The notes: generated by a model not told the origin, from the letters alone. 64,000 nt of DNA from an uncultured Litoreibacter sp. (GCA_947494645.1 CANLVO010000001.1:1426001-1490000), one strand, 5' to 3'; shown: positions 25,296-34,784, counted from the stretch's first letter. A program made the numbers and translations.

Positions 25296-26463
25296 CGGCG
25301 CTCCTAACAAAGTCCGACCACTGCCCCATCAATTCTCTCCGCCTCTCCAACAGGTCAGAACGCGCATAAGCGCGCTCCACGTCTGAGCCAACTTTGTGAG
25401 CCAAACTCATCTCTGCCACTTCACGCGGCGCGCGAGCGGCCTCTGCGGCCCAATCGCGGAAGGTAGACCGGAAGCCGTGCACTGTAACGCCGTCGACCTT
25501 CATCCGCCGCAGCAGCATCAACATCGACATATTTGACAACGGCTGATGCCGTTTCTGACCTTCGAACACATAGTCTGACGCCAGCGCCTTTAACGGCTTA
25601 AGGATCAAAAGCATCTCATCGGTCAGCGGTACGCGATGGGCCGCACCGGTTTTCATGCGCTCTTCGGGGCAGGTCCAGAGGCGAGCTTCAAAGTCTATCT
25701 CTCCCCATTGCATGCCCAGGACTTCTCCCGTTCTTGATCCAGTCAAACATGTGAACATAAGCGCCTTTGCCGCCATTGCGTTACGGGTTTGGAGATCGGC
25801 ATAGAATGCTGGCACATCTTGCCAGCGCATCGCCTTATGGTGCTTTGGCTTCTTCGTCACCTTCGGAAGGACTTGCGCGTCTTTGATCGCTGTGACTGGG
25901 TTTTCGCCATCGCGGAAGCCTTTCGACTTGGCCACATCCAGCACGATCTTGATCCGCTGGGCCAAACGACGAGCTGTCTCATGTTTCTCTGTCCAGATCG
26001 GGGAAAGACACATCAACACCTCTGGCTGGCCGATGCTATCAATCGGCATGCGTCCGATCTTGGGGAAAGCATAGTCGCGCAGCGTGTTGATCCACTGCTG
26101 GCCATGCTTGGCATTCTTCCACGTCGGCATCCGGTCGATATGCACTTGCTGCGCGATCTCCTCGAAAGTCGGTATCTCTCGGGTGGCGTTGAAACGCGGG
26201 TTAAGGCCTTGCCTGGCCATGCGCCGATATTCCAGAGCCCTGTCACGGGCTTGGTTGATGGTCACAATATCAGCACCACCCAGCCCGAAGTCCGTCCGCA
26301 GGGGCGCGCCTTTCCTGTTTCGCTGTCCTTTGATCGTCACCCGAACGATCCAGCGACGCGCGCCGGAGGGATCAACGACAAGATACAATCCACCGCCATC
26401 GCCGTGGCGACCGGGGCCCAAATTCTCAACCAGCTTCTTTGTCAGTTTGCCAGCGATGGCCAT
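25285..26463 (-). CDS. P4-type tyrosine integrase (DUF4102 + catalytic domain)
   Basis: 392 residues. The N-terminal DUF4102 arm-binding region has HGDGGGLYLVV and RRWIVRV; then a core-binding domain and the catalytic domain with TGSRTGEVLGMQW (Arg), HGFRSTFRDW (His-x-x-Arg) and LAHKVGSDVERAYARSDLL (His ... Tyr). This class inserts islands at tRNA 3' ends. It lies 151 bases from the CCA end of tRNA-Ser(GGA), oriented with its 5' end toward the tRNA, the classical layout for a tRNA-integrated island whose other end is to the left. Met at 26463 (MAIAGKLTKK) is preferred over the upstream start at 26493. Confidence 0.92.
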   Translation of the reverse strand: MAIAGKLTKKLVENLGPGRHGDGGGLYLVVDPSGARRWIVRVTIKGQRNRKGAPLRTDFGLGGADIVTINQARDRALEYRRMARQGLNPRFNATREIPTFEEIAQQVHIDRMPTWKNAKHGQQWINTLRDYAFPKIGRMPIDSIGQPEVLMCLSPIWTEKHETARRLAQRIKIVLDVAKSKGFRDGENPVTAIKDAQVLPKVTKKPKHHKAMRWQDVPAFYADLQTRNAMAAKALMFTCLTGSRTGEVLGMQWGEIDFEARLWTCPEERMKTGAAHRVPLTDEMLLILKPLKALASDYVFEGQKRHQPLSNMSMLMLLRRMKVDGVTVHGFRSTFRDWAAEAARAPREVAEMSLAHKVGSDVERAYARSDLLERRRELMGQWSDFVRSADGH

Positions 26464-26614
26464 TTCAGAAATACCACAATCTGTACCACTCAAGGAACGA
26501 CTATAGAAGAAACCGACAGAAACTCAACAGAAGCCATGAGGATCATGAAACTTATAAAAACATGATAAAAAGTTCGCTCAAGACGAATAGGTCAAATTGA
26601 CATAAAGGGTATAG

Positions 26615-26704
26615 TGGCGGACAGACAGGGATTCGAACCCTGGAGACGGTCTCCCGCCTACACACTTTCCAGGCGTGCGCCTTCGACCACTCGGCCACCT
26701 GTCC
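26615..26704 (-). tRNA. tRNA-Ser (anticodon GGA)
   Basis: 90 bases including an encoded CCA (TGG at 26615-26617 on the plus strand). The acceptor stem GGACAGG pairs with TCTGTCC, the T arm is CAGGG-TTCGAAT-CCCTG, the anticodon loop CTGGAAA holds GGA, and a long variable arm (GGGAGACCGTCTCC) marks a class II serine tRNA. It is adjacent to a P4-type integrase and is the likely insertion site of the left-hand island. Confidence 0.97.
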
Positions 26705-26775
26705 GTAACGCGGGGTTTACCCAAACCTGCCCCGGCTTTGCAAGCGCTTTTCGGTTAACGCCCGTCGCATCTTCC

Positions 26776-26793
26776 CATGTTCCCAAATATCCC
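26776..26793. repeat. dispersed intergenic repeat, partial copy A
   Basis: 18 bases CATGTTCCCAAATATCCC identical to the start of copy B at 37698 and nearly so to copy C at 42735. Only the head of the element is present here, in the spacer between tRNA-Ser and the channel gene. Confidence 0.7.
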
Positions 26794-26897
26794 CGCCGGA
26801 GGCACATAACCGTGCAACACGCGACCGACCGGCAATCCAAGCGTCGCCTCTCCACTCGCCAAAAACGACAACGCGCGGTAGCGCTCCTTTGGATCGT

Positions 26898-29291
26898 TCA
26901 GGCGCCGTCTTTGGCCTTGCGCGGCTTGGGCGCGGGTTTCGCGCCCGGCAAGGCCTCCGGGTTGCGCAGCCAGACATCACGCTGCGCGAACGGGATCTCA
27001 ATGCCCTCTTCAGCAAATCGCTTGGCAATCTGATGATTGATCTCCGAGGGCGCCTGCATCACGTAATTCACGTCACGCAGGATCGCGCGGATCTCAAAGT
27101 TCAACGAATCCGCGCCAAACCCAATGAAGAACACATTGGGCGGCGGGTTCACGATCACTTGCGGATGGGCCTCCGCAATCTCGCGCAGGATCGCCTCCAC
27201 ATGGCGGGTGTCGGTGCCATAAGCCACGCCCACAGGCACAATGATGCGGCCCGTCAGATTGCCTTTGGTCCAGTTCGTCACCGAGGTCGAAATCAGATCC
27301 GCGTTCGGCACGATCACATCGCGCCGGTCAAACGTCTCGATCCGCGTAGCCCGCACGGAGATATCGCGTACCACGCCCATGGTCCCGCCCACCTCGATCC
27401 AGTCTCCCTCGCTGATGGGTCGTTCCACCAACAAAATGATGCCCGAGACGAAATTCGACACGATGGTCTGCAGCCCGAAGCCGACACCGATGGACAGGGC
27501 CCCGGCTACAATTGCCAATGAGCTGAGATCAATCCCCGCCCCGGTGATCGCCAGAAGCCCCGCAAGGAATATCCCGACATAGCCCACGCCCGAAACCACA
27601 GCATTGCGTCCGCCAATGTCGATCTTCGTTTTCGGCAGCACCTGCGTTTTCAGCGTGCTCTGCGCCAGCCGGGTCAACGAGTACCCCAGCACAAAAATGA
27701 CCGCGAAGGTCACGAAATCGGCAGGCGATATTCTGGTGTCGCCAAGCTGCACTCCGGCAGACACCACAGCCCAGCTCTCTTTCAGATCCGCCAGCCGCGC
27801 GCCCCAGATCAAGGCCAGCACCGGGATCGCGAGGATCGCCAATACGAAGCCGATCAGCACCGGGACCAGTGCGTTGACCATGCCCTCGTCTTTCGAGACC
27901 ATCGCATAGACGTCGCGCACAAAGCGTTGCAGCACGCCCAGAACAGCAAACAGCGCCAGTGTCAGAACGGTGGAAAACACCAACTGCCCGCCCGCCGTCA
28001 CATAGCCGATCGCGGCCGCCAGCGGTCCGATTACGGCGACTGCCATCGCACCGCGACCAAGCGCCTTGCTCACCAAATGCGTACGGCTCGCCGCAGCGGC
28101 GGTCTCAGTCGCATCGCTGTCGGGGACCAATGCGACCCCCAGCACCAATTGGCCCACCCGGTAAAGCGCCCAGCCCGCCAGCACGATAACAGGGAAATGC
28201 AACACCGACAGCACGCTTGGCGTCAGTATCCCGGCCAGAAACTCGGTGCCCGCCAACAGGTCGATACCCTGCTGCAGCGCCAATAACAGCCCAAGCATGA
28301 TCGTGTAGAACCGCCCTGCCCGTAGCGTGCGGCCCTCGACATTGAGCAAGGGTTCCGGCGGGTTGGCGCGTGGAAATACCTGATTTGACAACCACCGCGC
28401 GGCAGCAAGATAGGTCACAACCGCAGCCAGCGTATAGAGCAGCTGATCTCCCACCGTGGCGGTCAGCTCCGTCGACTCCACCGCCGTGATCAACAGCAGC
28501 ACGCCAGAGACCGGCAGGATCACCCCAAAGATCGAGGCCAGAAACGTCCCCACCCTAAACGCGGCACGCCCGTCCTTGCGCCGCGCCTTTAGCTGCCGCA
28601 GCCCCCTTTCGATCCAGACGCCCGAGCGGGTGACCAGCACCAACCCCACAAGCACCAGCAGGATCGTGTAAGGCAGATCACGCCCCAGCGACGCGCGCGA
28701 CCCGCGCGAGGCATAATTGTTGGCGATCTCTCCGACAGTAGCCTCACCGATCAACACAAGTGCCGCCACCGCTTTGGGCCAGCTCACCGGGTTCAGCGGC
28801 GTAGGATCAAACCGCAATACGCGCTCTGCCTGCCGTTCACGCACAATCTCATCAAGCTGGCTGATCAACCCGTTGGCGCGGGTATACGCTTCTTCCGCGG
28901 CACGCACAGGGGCCAGCGCCTCGCTCAGCTCCCTACCCAGCGTGTTGCGTCGTTCTGCTATCTCTTCCGGCTCGGTGGCGTCGCCTTCGGGCGCGGGGCC
29001 CAAGGTGGACACCTGCTCGCGCAGAGTCGCAATGCGCCGCGCGTTGATGTCTTGGGCTTCCAGAAACCGTTCGCGTTGCTCCGCCAGACTGTTACGCAGG
29101 GTTTCCAGCTCTTCGTTTGTGGCCTGCCCCGCGTCCAGCACCTCTTCGGCCATGCGCGCGTCACGTTCCCAATCACCGTAATCAGGTGCTACGATCTGCG
29201 CCCCGTTCGCCTGCTGTGCCCAGACACTGGATCCCCCGCCGCCTGTCAGGGCGGCGCAGGCGAGCAGCAGGACAAATAGGAGGCGAAGCAT
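26898..29291 (-). CDS. MscS-family mechanosensitive channel with DUF3772 periplasmic domain
   Basis: 797 residues. A signal peptide (LLFVLLLACAALTG...VWAQ) leads to a coiled periplasmic DUF3772 region (EELETLRNSLAEQRERFLEAQ), about eleven membrane helices from ~200, and an MscS core: GVGFGLQTIVSNFVSGIIL (pore helix), RPISEGDWIEVGGTMGVV, and NADLISTSVTNWTKGN in the cytoplasmic beta domain. It is a large MscK-like relative, releasing solutes on hypo-osmotic shock. The Met at 29291 overlaps the cysK stop (TGATG); upstream in-frame codons to 29507 read through cysK antisense frames and are not coding here. Confidence 0.9.
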   Translation of the reverse strand: MLRLLFVLLLACAALTGGGGSSVWAQQANGAQIVAPDYGDWERDARMAEEVLDAGQATNEELETLRNSLAEQRERFLEAQDINARRIATLREQVSTLGPAPEGDATEPEEIAERRNTLGRELSEALAPVRAAEEAYTRANGLISQLDEIVRERQAERVLRFDPTPLNPVSWPKAVAALVLIGEATVGEIANNYASRGSRASLGRDLPYTILLVLVGLVLVTRSGVWIERGLRQLKARRKDGRAAFRVGTFLASIFGVILPVSGVLLLITAVESTELTATVGDQLLYTLAAVVTYLAAARWLSNQVFPRANPPEPLLNVEGRTLRAGRFYTIMLGLLLALQQGIDLLAGTEFLAGILTPSVLSVLHFPVIVLAGWALYRVGQLVLGVALVPDSDATETAAAASRTHLVSKALGRGAMAVAVIGPLAAAIGYVTAGGQLVFSTVLTLALFAVLGVLQRFVRDVYAMVSKDEGMVNALVPVLIGFVLAILAIPVLALIWGARLADLKESWAVVSAGVQLGDTRISPADFVTFAVIFVLGYSLTRLAQSTLKTQVLPKTKIDIGGRNAVVSGVGYVGIFLAGLLAITGAGIDLSSLAIVAGALSIGVGFGLQTIVSNFVSGIILLVERPISEGDWIEVGGTMGVVRDISVRATRIETFDRRDVIVPNADLISTSVTNWTKGNLTGRIIVPVGVAYGTDTRHVEAILREIAEAHPQVIVNPPPNVFFIGFGADSLNFEIRAILRDVNYVMQAPSEINHQIAKRFAEEGIEIPFAQRDVWLRNPEALPGAKPAPKPRKAKDGA

Positions 29292-30322
29292 CACTCTTCG
29301 AATACAGCAGGCAGGTCGCGGGAGGTTTCGGCCAGCCAGCCAGGATATGGCAGGCCCTTCTCTTTCAGAAACTCCGGGTTCCAAAGCTTGGATTGATACC
29401 GCGTGCCATAGTCGCACAGGATGGTCACAATGGTGTGGCCCGGCCCCATATCCTTGGCCATGCGCACCGCGCCTGCCACGTTGATCCCTGAGGACGCGCC
29501 AAGGCAAAGCCCCTCAGACTGCAACATGTCAAACACGTACGGCAGCGCCTCTTCGTCTGGCACCTGACAGGTGAAATCCGGGGTCAGCCCCTCAAGGTTC
29601 TTGGTGATACGCACTTGGCCGATGCCTTCCGCAATGGAGCCCCCTTCCATGCTTAGCTCACCTTTGGTGTACCAATCGTAAAGCGCGGCCCCCATCGGGT
29701 CGGCCAGACCAATTTTCACACCCTTGGGCTGCAGCGCCATCGCCACGCCCGCCAGTGTGCCGCCAGAGCCTACAGCACAGATGAACCCATCCACCTTGCC
29801 GCCGGTTTGCTCCCAGATCTCGGGGCCGGTAGTCTCGATATGGGCCTGGCGGTTGGCGACATTGTCAAATTGGTTCGCCCAGATCGCGCCGTTGGGCTCT
29901 GTCTTGTCCAGCTCGCGCGCCAGCCGCTCCGAGTAGCGCACAAAGTTGTTGGGGTTGCGATACGGCGCGGCAGGCACCTGCACCAGCTCCGCGCCTGCAA
30001 GGCGCAGCATGTCTTTCTTCTCTTCACTCTGGGTTTCCGGGATCACGATTACCGTCTTGAAGCCCATCGATGCCCCAACCAAAGCCAGCCCAATGCCGGT
30101 ATTGCCGGCGGTCCCTTCGACAATGGTACCGCCGGGTTTCAACGCGCCGCTCTCGACCGCGTTGCGGATGATGGTCAGCGCGGGGCGGTCTTTCACCGAT
30201 TGCCCGGGATTGAGAAACTCGCATTTGCCCAAAATCTCGCAGCCCGTCGCCTCAGAGGCCGCCTTCAGCCGGATCAGGGGGGTGTTGCCAATCAGCTCGG
30301 CAAGGTTTTCTTTAGTGGTCAT
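29291..30322 (-). CDS. cysK: cysteine synthase A, tellurite-resistance locus
   Basis: 343 residues, a PLP-dependent O-acetylserine sulfhydrylase: LIGNTPLIRLK, PGQSVKDRPAL with the PLP lysine, GTAGNTGIGLALV, and GSGGTLAG phosphate-binding loop. It makes cysteine from O-acetylserine and sulfide. In Rhodobacter sphaeroides cysK lies with trgAB in a tellurite-resistance locus, the same genes and order as here (trgA, trgB, cysK). Met 30322 (MTTKENLAELIGNTP) is the family start. Its stop overlaps the channel ATG. Confidence 0.93.
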   Translation of the reverse strand: MTTKENLAELIGNTPLIRLKAASEATGCEILGKCEFLNPGQSVKDRPALTIIRNAVESGALKPGGTIVEGTAGNTGIGLALVGASMGFKTVIVIPETQSEEKKDMLRLAGAELVQVPAAPYRNPNNFVRYSERLARELDKTEPNGAIWANQFDNVANRQAHIETTGPEIWEQTGGKVDGFICAVGSGGTLAGVAMALQPKGVKIGLADPMGAALYDWYTKGELSMEGGSIAEGIGQVRITKNLEGLTPDFTCQVPDEEALPYVFDMLQSEGLCLGASSGINVAGAVRMAKDMGPGHTIVTILCDYGTRYQSKLWNPEFLKEKGLPYPGWLAETSRDLPAVFEE

Positions 30323-30400
30323 GGCAGGCCCCTCCCGGCAATGCGTGTCTGTGCTCAAACATCTAGGACGGCGGCCGCGCGAACTCAACCAAAAGCGGCG

Positions 30401-31543
30401 TCAGCCCGCGCCGCGCAAACGATCGCGATGCGCGGTCAGCCAAAGCGCCGACATCACCAGAGGGCCGTTCTCCGCCTCGCCGCTTTTCAACGCGTCTTGC
30501 AGGCCTTCAAACGGCACCAGCATCGACCGGATATCTTCGGCTTCGCTGTCCAGCCCGCCCACGCCTTCAACACCGTCCGGCAAATCTGCCAGCGCCACGA
30601 AAGAGGTCATGTATTCCGTGCATCCGCCGGGCGAGCTGTAATACCGCGCCACCAGATGGAGCGCACCCAGCGTCAACCCAGCCTCTTCGAGCGCCTCGCG
30701 CCGCGCAGTTTCCTCGGCTGTCTCGCCGGGATCCTGACGCCCCGCGATGGCCTCCAGCGACCAAGGGTTGGTGTCGCCGCGCAGGTAAGCACCTGTGCGA
30801 AACTGCTCGATCAACAATACCCGATCCCGCACCGGGTCATAGGGAAGCACGCTGACTGCGTCCGACATCATGAAGATCGCCCGCTCTGAGGGCGCAGGCA
30901 TCACCCCGTCAAACTGCCGTGCGGCGACATCCAGTTCTTCCACGGCAAAGAAATGCGAATACGGTTTGCGCCGCGCCGACACCGCCACGTCGGAGCGATC
31001 ATGCGGGCGTCGCAGCTGCGTGGGCGTCACCTGCGTCCGCGCATTGATCCGCTGTTGCGCCCGCGCCCGAATGACCGGCACACGCGACGCGATCTGCGCA
31101 GGCTCTACGGAGCCAAACCCCTCCATGATCTCAACCGCTGCTTCGCGCATCAGCGGGCCATATGCGGCCTGCCAGTCGGCCAGCGACCAGTCCTCGGCGG
31201 CCTCTTGTTCTTGCCCCGCAGGCGGGCGGTAGGCATCCGCAAACCCCACGTCCAGCTGCGTTTCGTGTCGGGTGTAGCCGTAGGGGGCCTCGTAGTAATC
31301 CAGCCGCGCAAGCTGTTCGGGGCTCACGCCCCGCAGAACCAGCCCTTGGGCAACCTGCCCTTTGGCTTCGGCCAGAACCGGGTAAGACTGTCCCGCCGCG
31401 CGGGCCACACGGGCATTTGGCAGCTCCGCGTCAGACACATCTGGCGCCGCGCCTAGAACAACCTCAAGCAACTCGAGGTCGCGCAAAGTTCCAAAGAGAA
31501 AAACCGCAGGAGGCGGGCTCAGTGCCACTTCCTCTCCGCCCAT
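30401..31543 (-). CDS. trgB: NUDIX hydrolase with N-terminal gamma-glutamylcyclotransferase-like domain (TrgB)
   Basis: 380 residues in two parts. Residues ~10-100 form an AIG2/GGCT-like domain (VFLFGTLRDLELLEVVLG, VLRGVSPEQLARLDYYEAPYGY with the catalytic-like Glu). Residues ~195-375 form an ADP-ribose pyrophosphatase-type NUDIX domain; the Nudix box GRQDPGETAEETARREALEEAGL matches GX5EX7REUXEEXGU. This two-domain form is TrgB in Rhodobacteraceae, found with trgA and cysK and linked to tellurite resistance, though its substrate is not known. ATG 31543 overlaps the trgA end by 25 bases; a GTG at 31528 is possible. Confidence 0.88.
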   Translation of the reverse strand: MGGEEVALSPPPAVFLFGTLRDLELLEVVLGAAPDVSDAELPNARVARAAGQSYPVLAEAKGQVAQGLVLRGVSPEQLARLDYYEAPYGYTRHETQLDVGFADAYRPPAGQEQEAAEDWSLADWQAAYGPLMREAAVEIMEGFGSVEPAQIASRVPVIRARAQQRINARTQVTPTQLRRPHDRSDVAVSARRKPYSHFFAVEELDVAARQFDGVMPAPSERAIFMMSDAVSVLPYDPVRDRVLLIEQFRTGAYLRGDTNPWSLEAIAGRQDPGETAEETARREALEEAGLTLGALHLVARYYSSPGGCTEYMTSFVALADLPDGVEGVGGLDSEAEDIRSMLVPFEGLQDALKSGEAENGPLVMSALWLTAHRDRLRGAG

Positions 31544-31959
31544 TCGGCGATCAAGCCGGTCACCGCGCCGCCAATCAGGATGATCCCCAAAATCTGCGGG
31601 GTCAGCAGCAGCGCGCCATATTCCAGCACGATGCCAAACATGCCTACAATGGCGTCCATCGGGCCGTCATACTGGAACCGCATCGAGCGTTTGACCATCT
31701 CGCCAATCGCAAAGGTCAACAAGGTGAAGAACAGCGCGACGGCCATGCCGTAGACGCCCGTATTGATGGCATTGGTCCAGCCCCGGCCAATCAGACGGCC
31801 CACGACCTTCCACGCGCTCAGCGCGGGTACAATGGTGCTCACAGGGTACAGATACGGCGTCGGCTGGCCCTCGGGCAGCAGCGGCTTCACATAGCCCGCT
31901 ATCAGATACCCCAGAAATGCGAAGATAAGCGCGGCAATAAAGCGTGCGGCTGTTGGCAT
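31519..31959 (-). CDS. trgA: TrgA family membrane protein (tellurite-resistance locus)
   Basis: 146 residues with about three to four membrane helices: FIAALIFAFLGYLIAGYVKP, GVYGMAVALFFTLLTFAIGEM and GALLLTPQILGIILIGGAVTGLIAEW. The start PTAARFIAALIFAFLG and the VSTIVPALSAWKVVGRLIGRGW stretch are typical of TrgA, found with trgB and cysK in Rhodobacteraceae. The mechanism of tellurite protection is not established. First gene of the leftward trgA-trgB-cysK unit. Confidence 0.88.
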   Translation of the reverse strand: MPTAARFIAALIFAFLGYLIAGYVKPLLPEGQPTPYLYPVSTIVPALSAWKVVGRLIGRGWTNAINTGVYGMAVALFFTLLTFAIGEMVKRSMRFQYDGPMDAIVGMFGIVLEYGALLLTPQILGIILIGGAVTGLIAEWAERKWH

Positions 31960-32036
31960 GGCTCAAGGCCCCTCTGATGTGGCCCGCCGATTGGTTCGGC
32001 TTGTCAATGGGCTCGTTTACTCCGTCAAAAGGGCGC

Positions 32037-33260
32037 TTACTCCGCCCCCGTCACCGGTCTTGTCATGGTAATCTGCGTCACGTCGCAATTTCCACTCCAA
32101 AATGTACCCGCGCAGGAGGTGAGGTAAAAATTCCACATGCGTCGAAAACGTGCGTCAAACCCGAGGGCGGCCACGTCGTCCCAGCGGTTGTTGAACACTT
32201 CGTGCCAGCGCCGCAATGTGTCCGAGTAGCTTTGCCCAAACTCGATGGAGCCTTTCAGGTTCAGCCCCGCCTTGGCGATCTCTTCGCGCAAAACGGTCGG
32301 GCTGGGCAGCATGCCGCCCGGGAAGATGTATTTCTGAATGAAGTCAACGCCGCTGCGATAGACCTCCCAGCGTTTGTCCTGCACGGTGATAATCTGCAGC
32401 GTGGCATGTTTGCCGGGCTTCAGCCGCTCGCGCACGGTTTCAAAATACACCGGCCAGTATTTCTCGCCCACTGCCTCGAACATCTCGATCGAGGCGATCC
32501 CGTCATAGAGCCCTCGCTCGTCGCGGTAATCCTGCATCTTGATATCGACCATGTCACTTAGGCCCAGCCGCGCCATCCGCGCCTCGGCATAGTCATGCTG
32601 TTCCTGGCTGATCGTCAGGCCCGTCACCCGCAAGCCCCGCTCCTTGGCGGCATATTCGGCAAACCCGCCCCAGCCGCAGCCGATCTCCAGCACATGATCG
32701 CCGGGCTGCACGCCCATCTGATCCACCATCGAGGCATATTTGTTCTCCTGCGCCTTCTCGAGGCTCTCTTGACCCGTCTCGAACTTGGCCGAGCTGTAGG
32801 TCATCGTGTCATCAAGCCAAAGCGAGTAGAAATCATTACCCAGATCATAGTGGTAGCTGATGTTCTTCTTGGCCTGCCGCTTCGAGTTCGACTGCATCCA
32901 GAACCGCAGCTTCTCATAGGCCCGCACCAGCGTCATGCCGGGATAGCCGTCATAGACGTCGTCATTGTCGGCATGAACCAGATCCATGAAGGCCTGCAGA
33001 TCGGGCGTCGACCACCACTCATCAAGATAGGCGTCGCAAAAGCCCAGATCGCCCTCACGGATCAGCCGTGCAAACAGGTCGTCATTGTGGACGGTAAACT
33101 CCGCCACCGGACCGGGCTTAGGCCCCTCGGCGCGAAAGATGCGGCCATCTTCAAGCTTCATGTCCAACCGGCCATGCTCGACCTGCTTTGCAGTTTCAAA
33201 CGCCTGCTTGAAATAGCGCGGCAAATTCTCTTGGCCCTGCGTCGACGTCAAAACGGTCAT
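32037..33260 (-). CDS. cfa: cyclopropane-fatty-acyl-phospholipid synthase
   Basis: 407 residues. CFA synthase: SAM motif VLEIGCGWGGFAEYAA, the YHYDLGNDFYSLWLDDTMTYSSAKF family stretch, and PGGMLPSP followed by the conserved FGQSYSDTLRRWHEVF. It transfers a methylene from SAM to unsaturated acyl chains of membrane lipids, a stationary-phase and stress modification. Leftward, separate from trgA by a short gap. Start ATG at 33260 (MTVLTSTQGQENLPRYF). Confidence 0.93.
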   Translation of the reverse strand: MTVLTSTQGQENLPRYFKQAFETAKQVEHGRLDMKLEDGRIFRAEGPKPGPVAEFTVHNDDLFARLIREGDLGFCDAYLDEWWSTPDLQAFMDLVHADNDDVYDGYPGMTLVRAYEKLRFWMQSNSKRQAKKNISYHYDLGNDFYSLWLDDTMTYSSAKFETGQESLEKAQENKYASMVDQMGVQPGDHVLEIGCGWGGFAEYAAKERGLRVTGLTISQEQHDYAEARMARLGLSDMVDIKMQDYRDERGLYDGIASIEMFEAVGEKYWPVYFETVRERLKPGKHATLQIITVQDKRWEVYRSGVDFIQKYIFPGGMLPSPTVLREEIAKAGLNLKGSIEFGQSYSDTLRRWHEVFNNRWDDVAALGFDARFRRMWNFYLTSCAGTFWSGNCDVTQITMTRPVTGAE

Positions 33261-33362
33261 CGCGTCACCCCCCCAGATTTTAGTGAGTTATACTATGCAG
33301 ATAGCCCCTGCCCGCTCAAGTCCAATCAAGGGGGCGTGAGCCAGAGGCGCATGGGCCGCCGC

Positions 33363-34784
33363 TCATGAGGTCTCTCGTTGCTGATAGGCCTCAAGCGCGC
33401 GCGCGCGTCCCTCAGACAGGCTCACCACCGGTTCGGGGTAGCGATCCTCGGCGCTCAATTCCCAGCTTTTCGGGATCGCCTCGAAATACTGATCCGCCGC
33501 CGCGCCGTGCACGCCGTAAGCCTCCGCCACAAACTGCCGCCGATAGGCTGCGTCCTTATCGAATTTCTCCGCCTGCGTGTCCGGGTTGAACACCCGGAAA
33601 TACGGAGCTGCATCCGGCCCCGACCCCGCAACCCATTGCCATCCCATCGCATTTGACGCCGGATCCCAGTCAATCAGGCAATCCTCAAACCAGTCCAGCC
33701 CGACCTTCCAATGAGTCATCAGATGCTTGGTCAAATACGATCCCACGATCATCCGGCCCCGGTTATGCATGGTCCCGGTGACATACATCTCCCGCATTGC
33801 GGCATCGACCAGCTCAATGCCGGTGCGCCCCTGCTTCCAGCGCGTAGCCTCGGCACTGTCAGGGTCATTTTTCCAACCAAACGCGTCCCATTCCGGACGC
33901 CAGTTATCGCTGACGATACGCGGCGTATGAAACGCCAGATGGTAGGCGAACTCACGCCAGACCACCTCTTTCAGGAAATGCTCCGCGCCCTTCTTGCCGT
34001 CATTCAAGGACCGCCAGCCCTCATGCCACAGCGTCAGCGGAGATATCTCGCCATAGGTCAGGTTCTCGGACAGACGCGACGTCGCGTCCTTGGCCATAAA
34101 GTCCCGCGCCTCCTTATAGGCATCGATCTTCTCTGCGATAAACGCATCAAGCCGCGCCCGTGCAGCAGCCTCGCCCACGCAGACATATTCAGCCACAACG
34201 CCCGCCCCGCGCCGCATCGCGGCCCCCATCTGCCAGTCGTCCAGAGTGTCACTGGCAGGCCAGCCCGCCGGAGCTTCAAGCGCCTTGACCGCAGGCAAAC
34301 AAGCCGCCAGCTGACGGTCGCGGACTGACTTCCACATAGGCGTGTAGACCTTGTAGAAGTCGCCCGTCTTGGTCTCAACGGTCCAAGGTTCAAACAGGAG
34401 ATGCCCGGTGAAGCTCTCAGCCTCCAGCCCGTCTTCCTTCAGCCCCGCTTTGACGGCCTTGTCCCGGACAATCGACTCAGGGTCATAAGCCCGCGACCAA
34501 TAGACGGTGTCTGCACCGGTCTCAGAGACCAGCGCCCGCAAGCATTCCAGCGCATCGCCACGCCGCAAGACCAGCTTAGAGCCGATCCCTTCCAGACTTT
34601 CCGCAAACTGCGCCACGCCAAGGCCAAGCCGCCATTTCGGCGCAGCCCCATGGGTCCCGACGATCTCGTCATGGATGAAAACGGGAATAACCGGGCGGCC
34701 CGTGTCGCGGGCGGCGGTCAGGGCGGGATGGTCGGACAACCGCAGGTCGCGGCGGAACCAAACCAGAATAGGTGCATTGCTCAT
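33363..34784 (-). CDS. phrB: deoxyribodipyrimidine photolyase (class I)
   Basis: 473 residues. Photolyase: N-terminal LVWFRRDLRLSDHPAL antenna-domain motif, then the FAD-binding helical region with WREFAYHLAFHTP, TGTMHNRGRMIVGSYLTKHL and DWDPASNAMGWQWVAGSGPDAAPYFRVFNP. It repairs UV pyrimidine dimers in light using FADH. Met at 34784 is chosen; the frame continues to 34808 without family similarity. Leftward; a terminator for the upstream BCCT gene separates them. Confidence 0.95.
   Translation of the reverse strand: MSNAPILVWFRRDLRLSDHPALTAARDTGRPVIPVFIHDEIVGTHGAAPKWRLGLGVAQFAESLEGIGSKLVLRRGDALECLRALVSETGADTVYWSRAYDPESIVRDKAVKAGLKEDGLEAESFTGHLLFEPWTVETKTGDFYKVYTPMWKSVRDRQLAACLPAVKALEAPAGWPASDTLDDWQMGAAMRRGAGVVAEYVCVGEAAARARLDAFIAEKIDAYKEARDFMAKDATSRLSENLTYGEISPLTLWHEGWRSLNDGKKGAEHFLKEVVWREFAYHLAFHTPRIVSDNWRPEWDAFGWKNDPDSAEATRWKQGRTGIELVDAAMREMYVTGTMHNRGRMIVGSYLTKHLMTHWKVGLDWFEDCLIDWDPASNAMGWQWVAGSGPDAAPYFRVFNPDTQAEKFDKDAAYRRQFVAEAYGVHGAAADQYFEAIPKSWELSAEDRYPEPVVSLSEGRARALEAYQQRETS

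Noticed and set aside
1-26600. Second copy of the tRNA-Ser 3' end as the far attachment site
   Set aside because: No stretch resembling the tRNA-Ser T-arm and CCA end was found by eye in the left half; the site may lie outside the window.
29807-30889. 360-residue plus-strand frame across cysK and trgB
   Set aside because: Antisense shadow covering two well-recognised genes.
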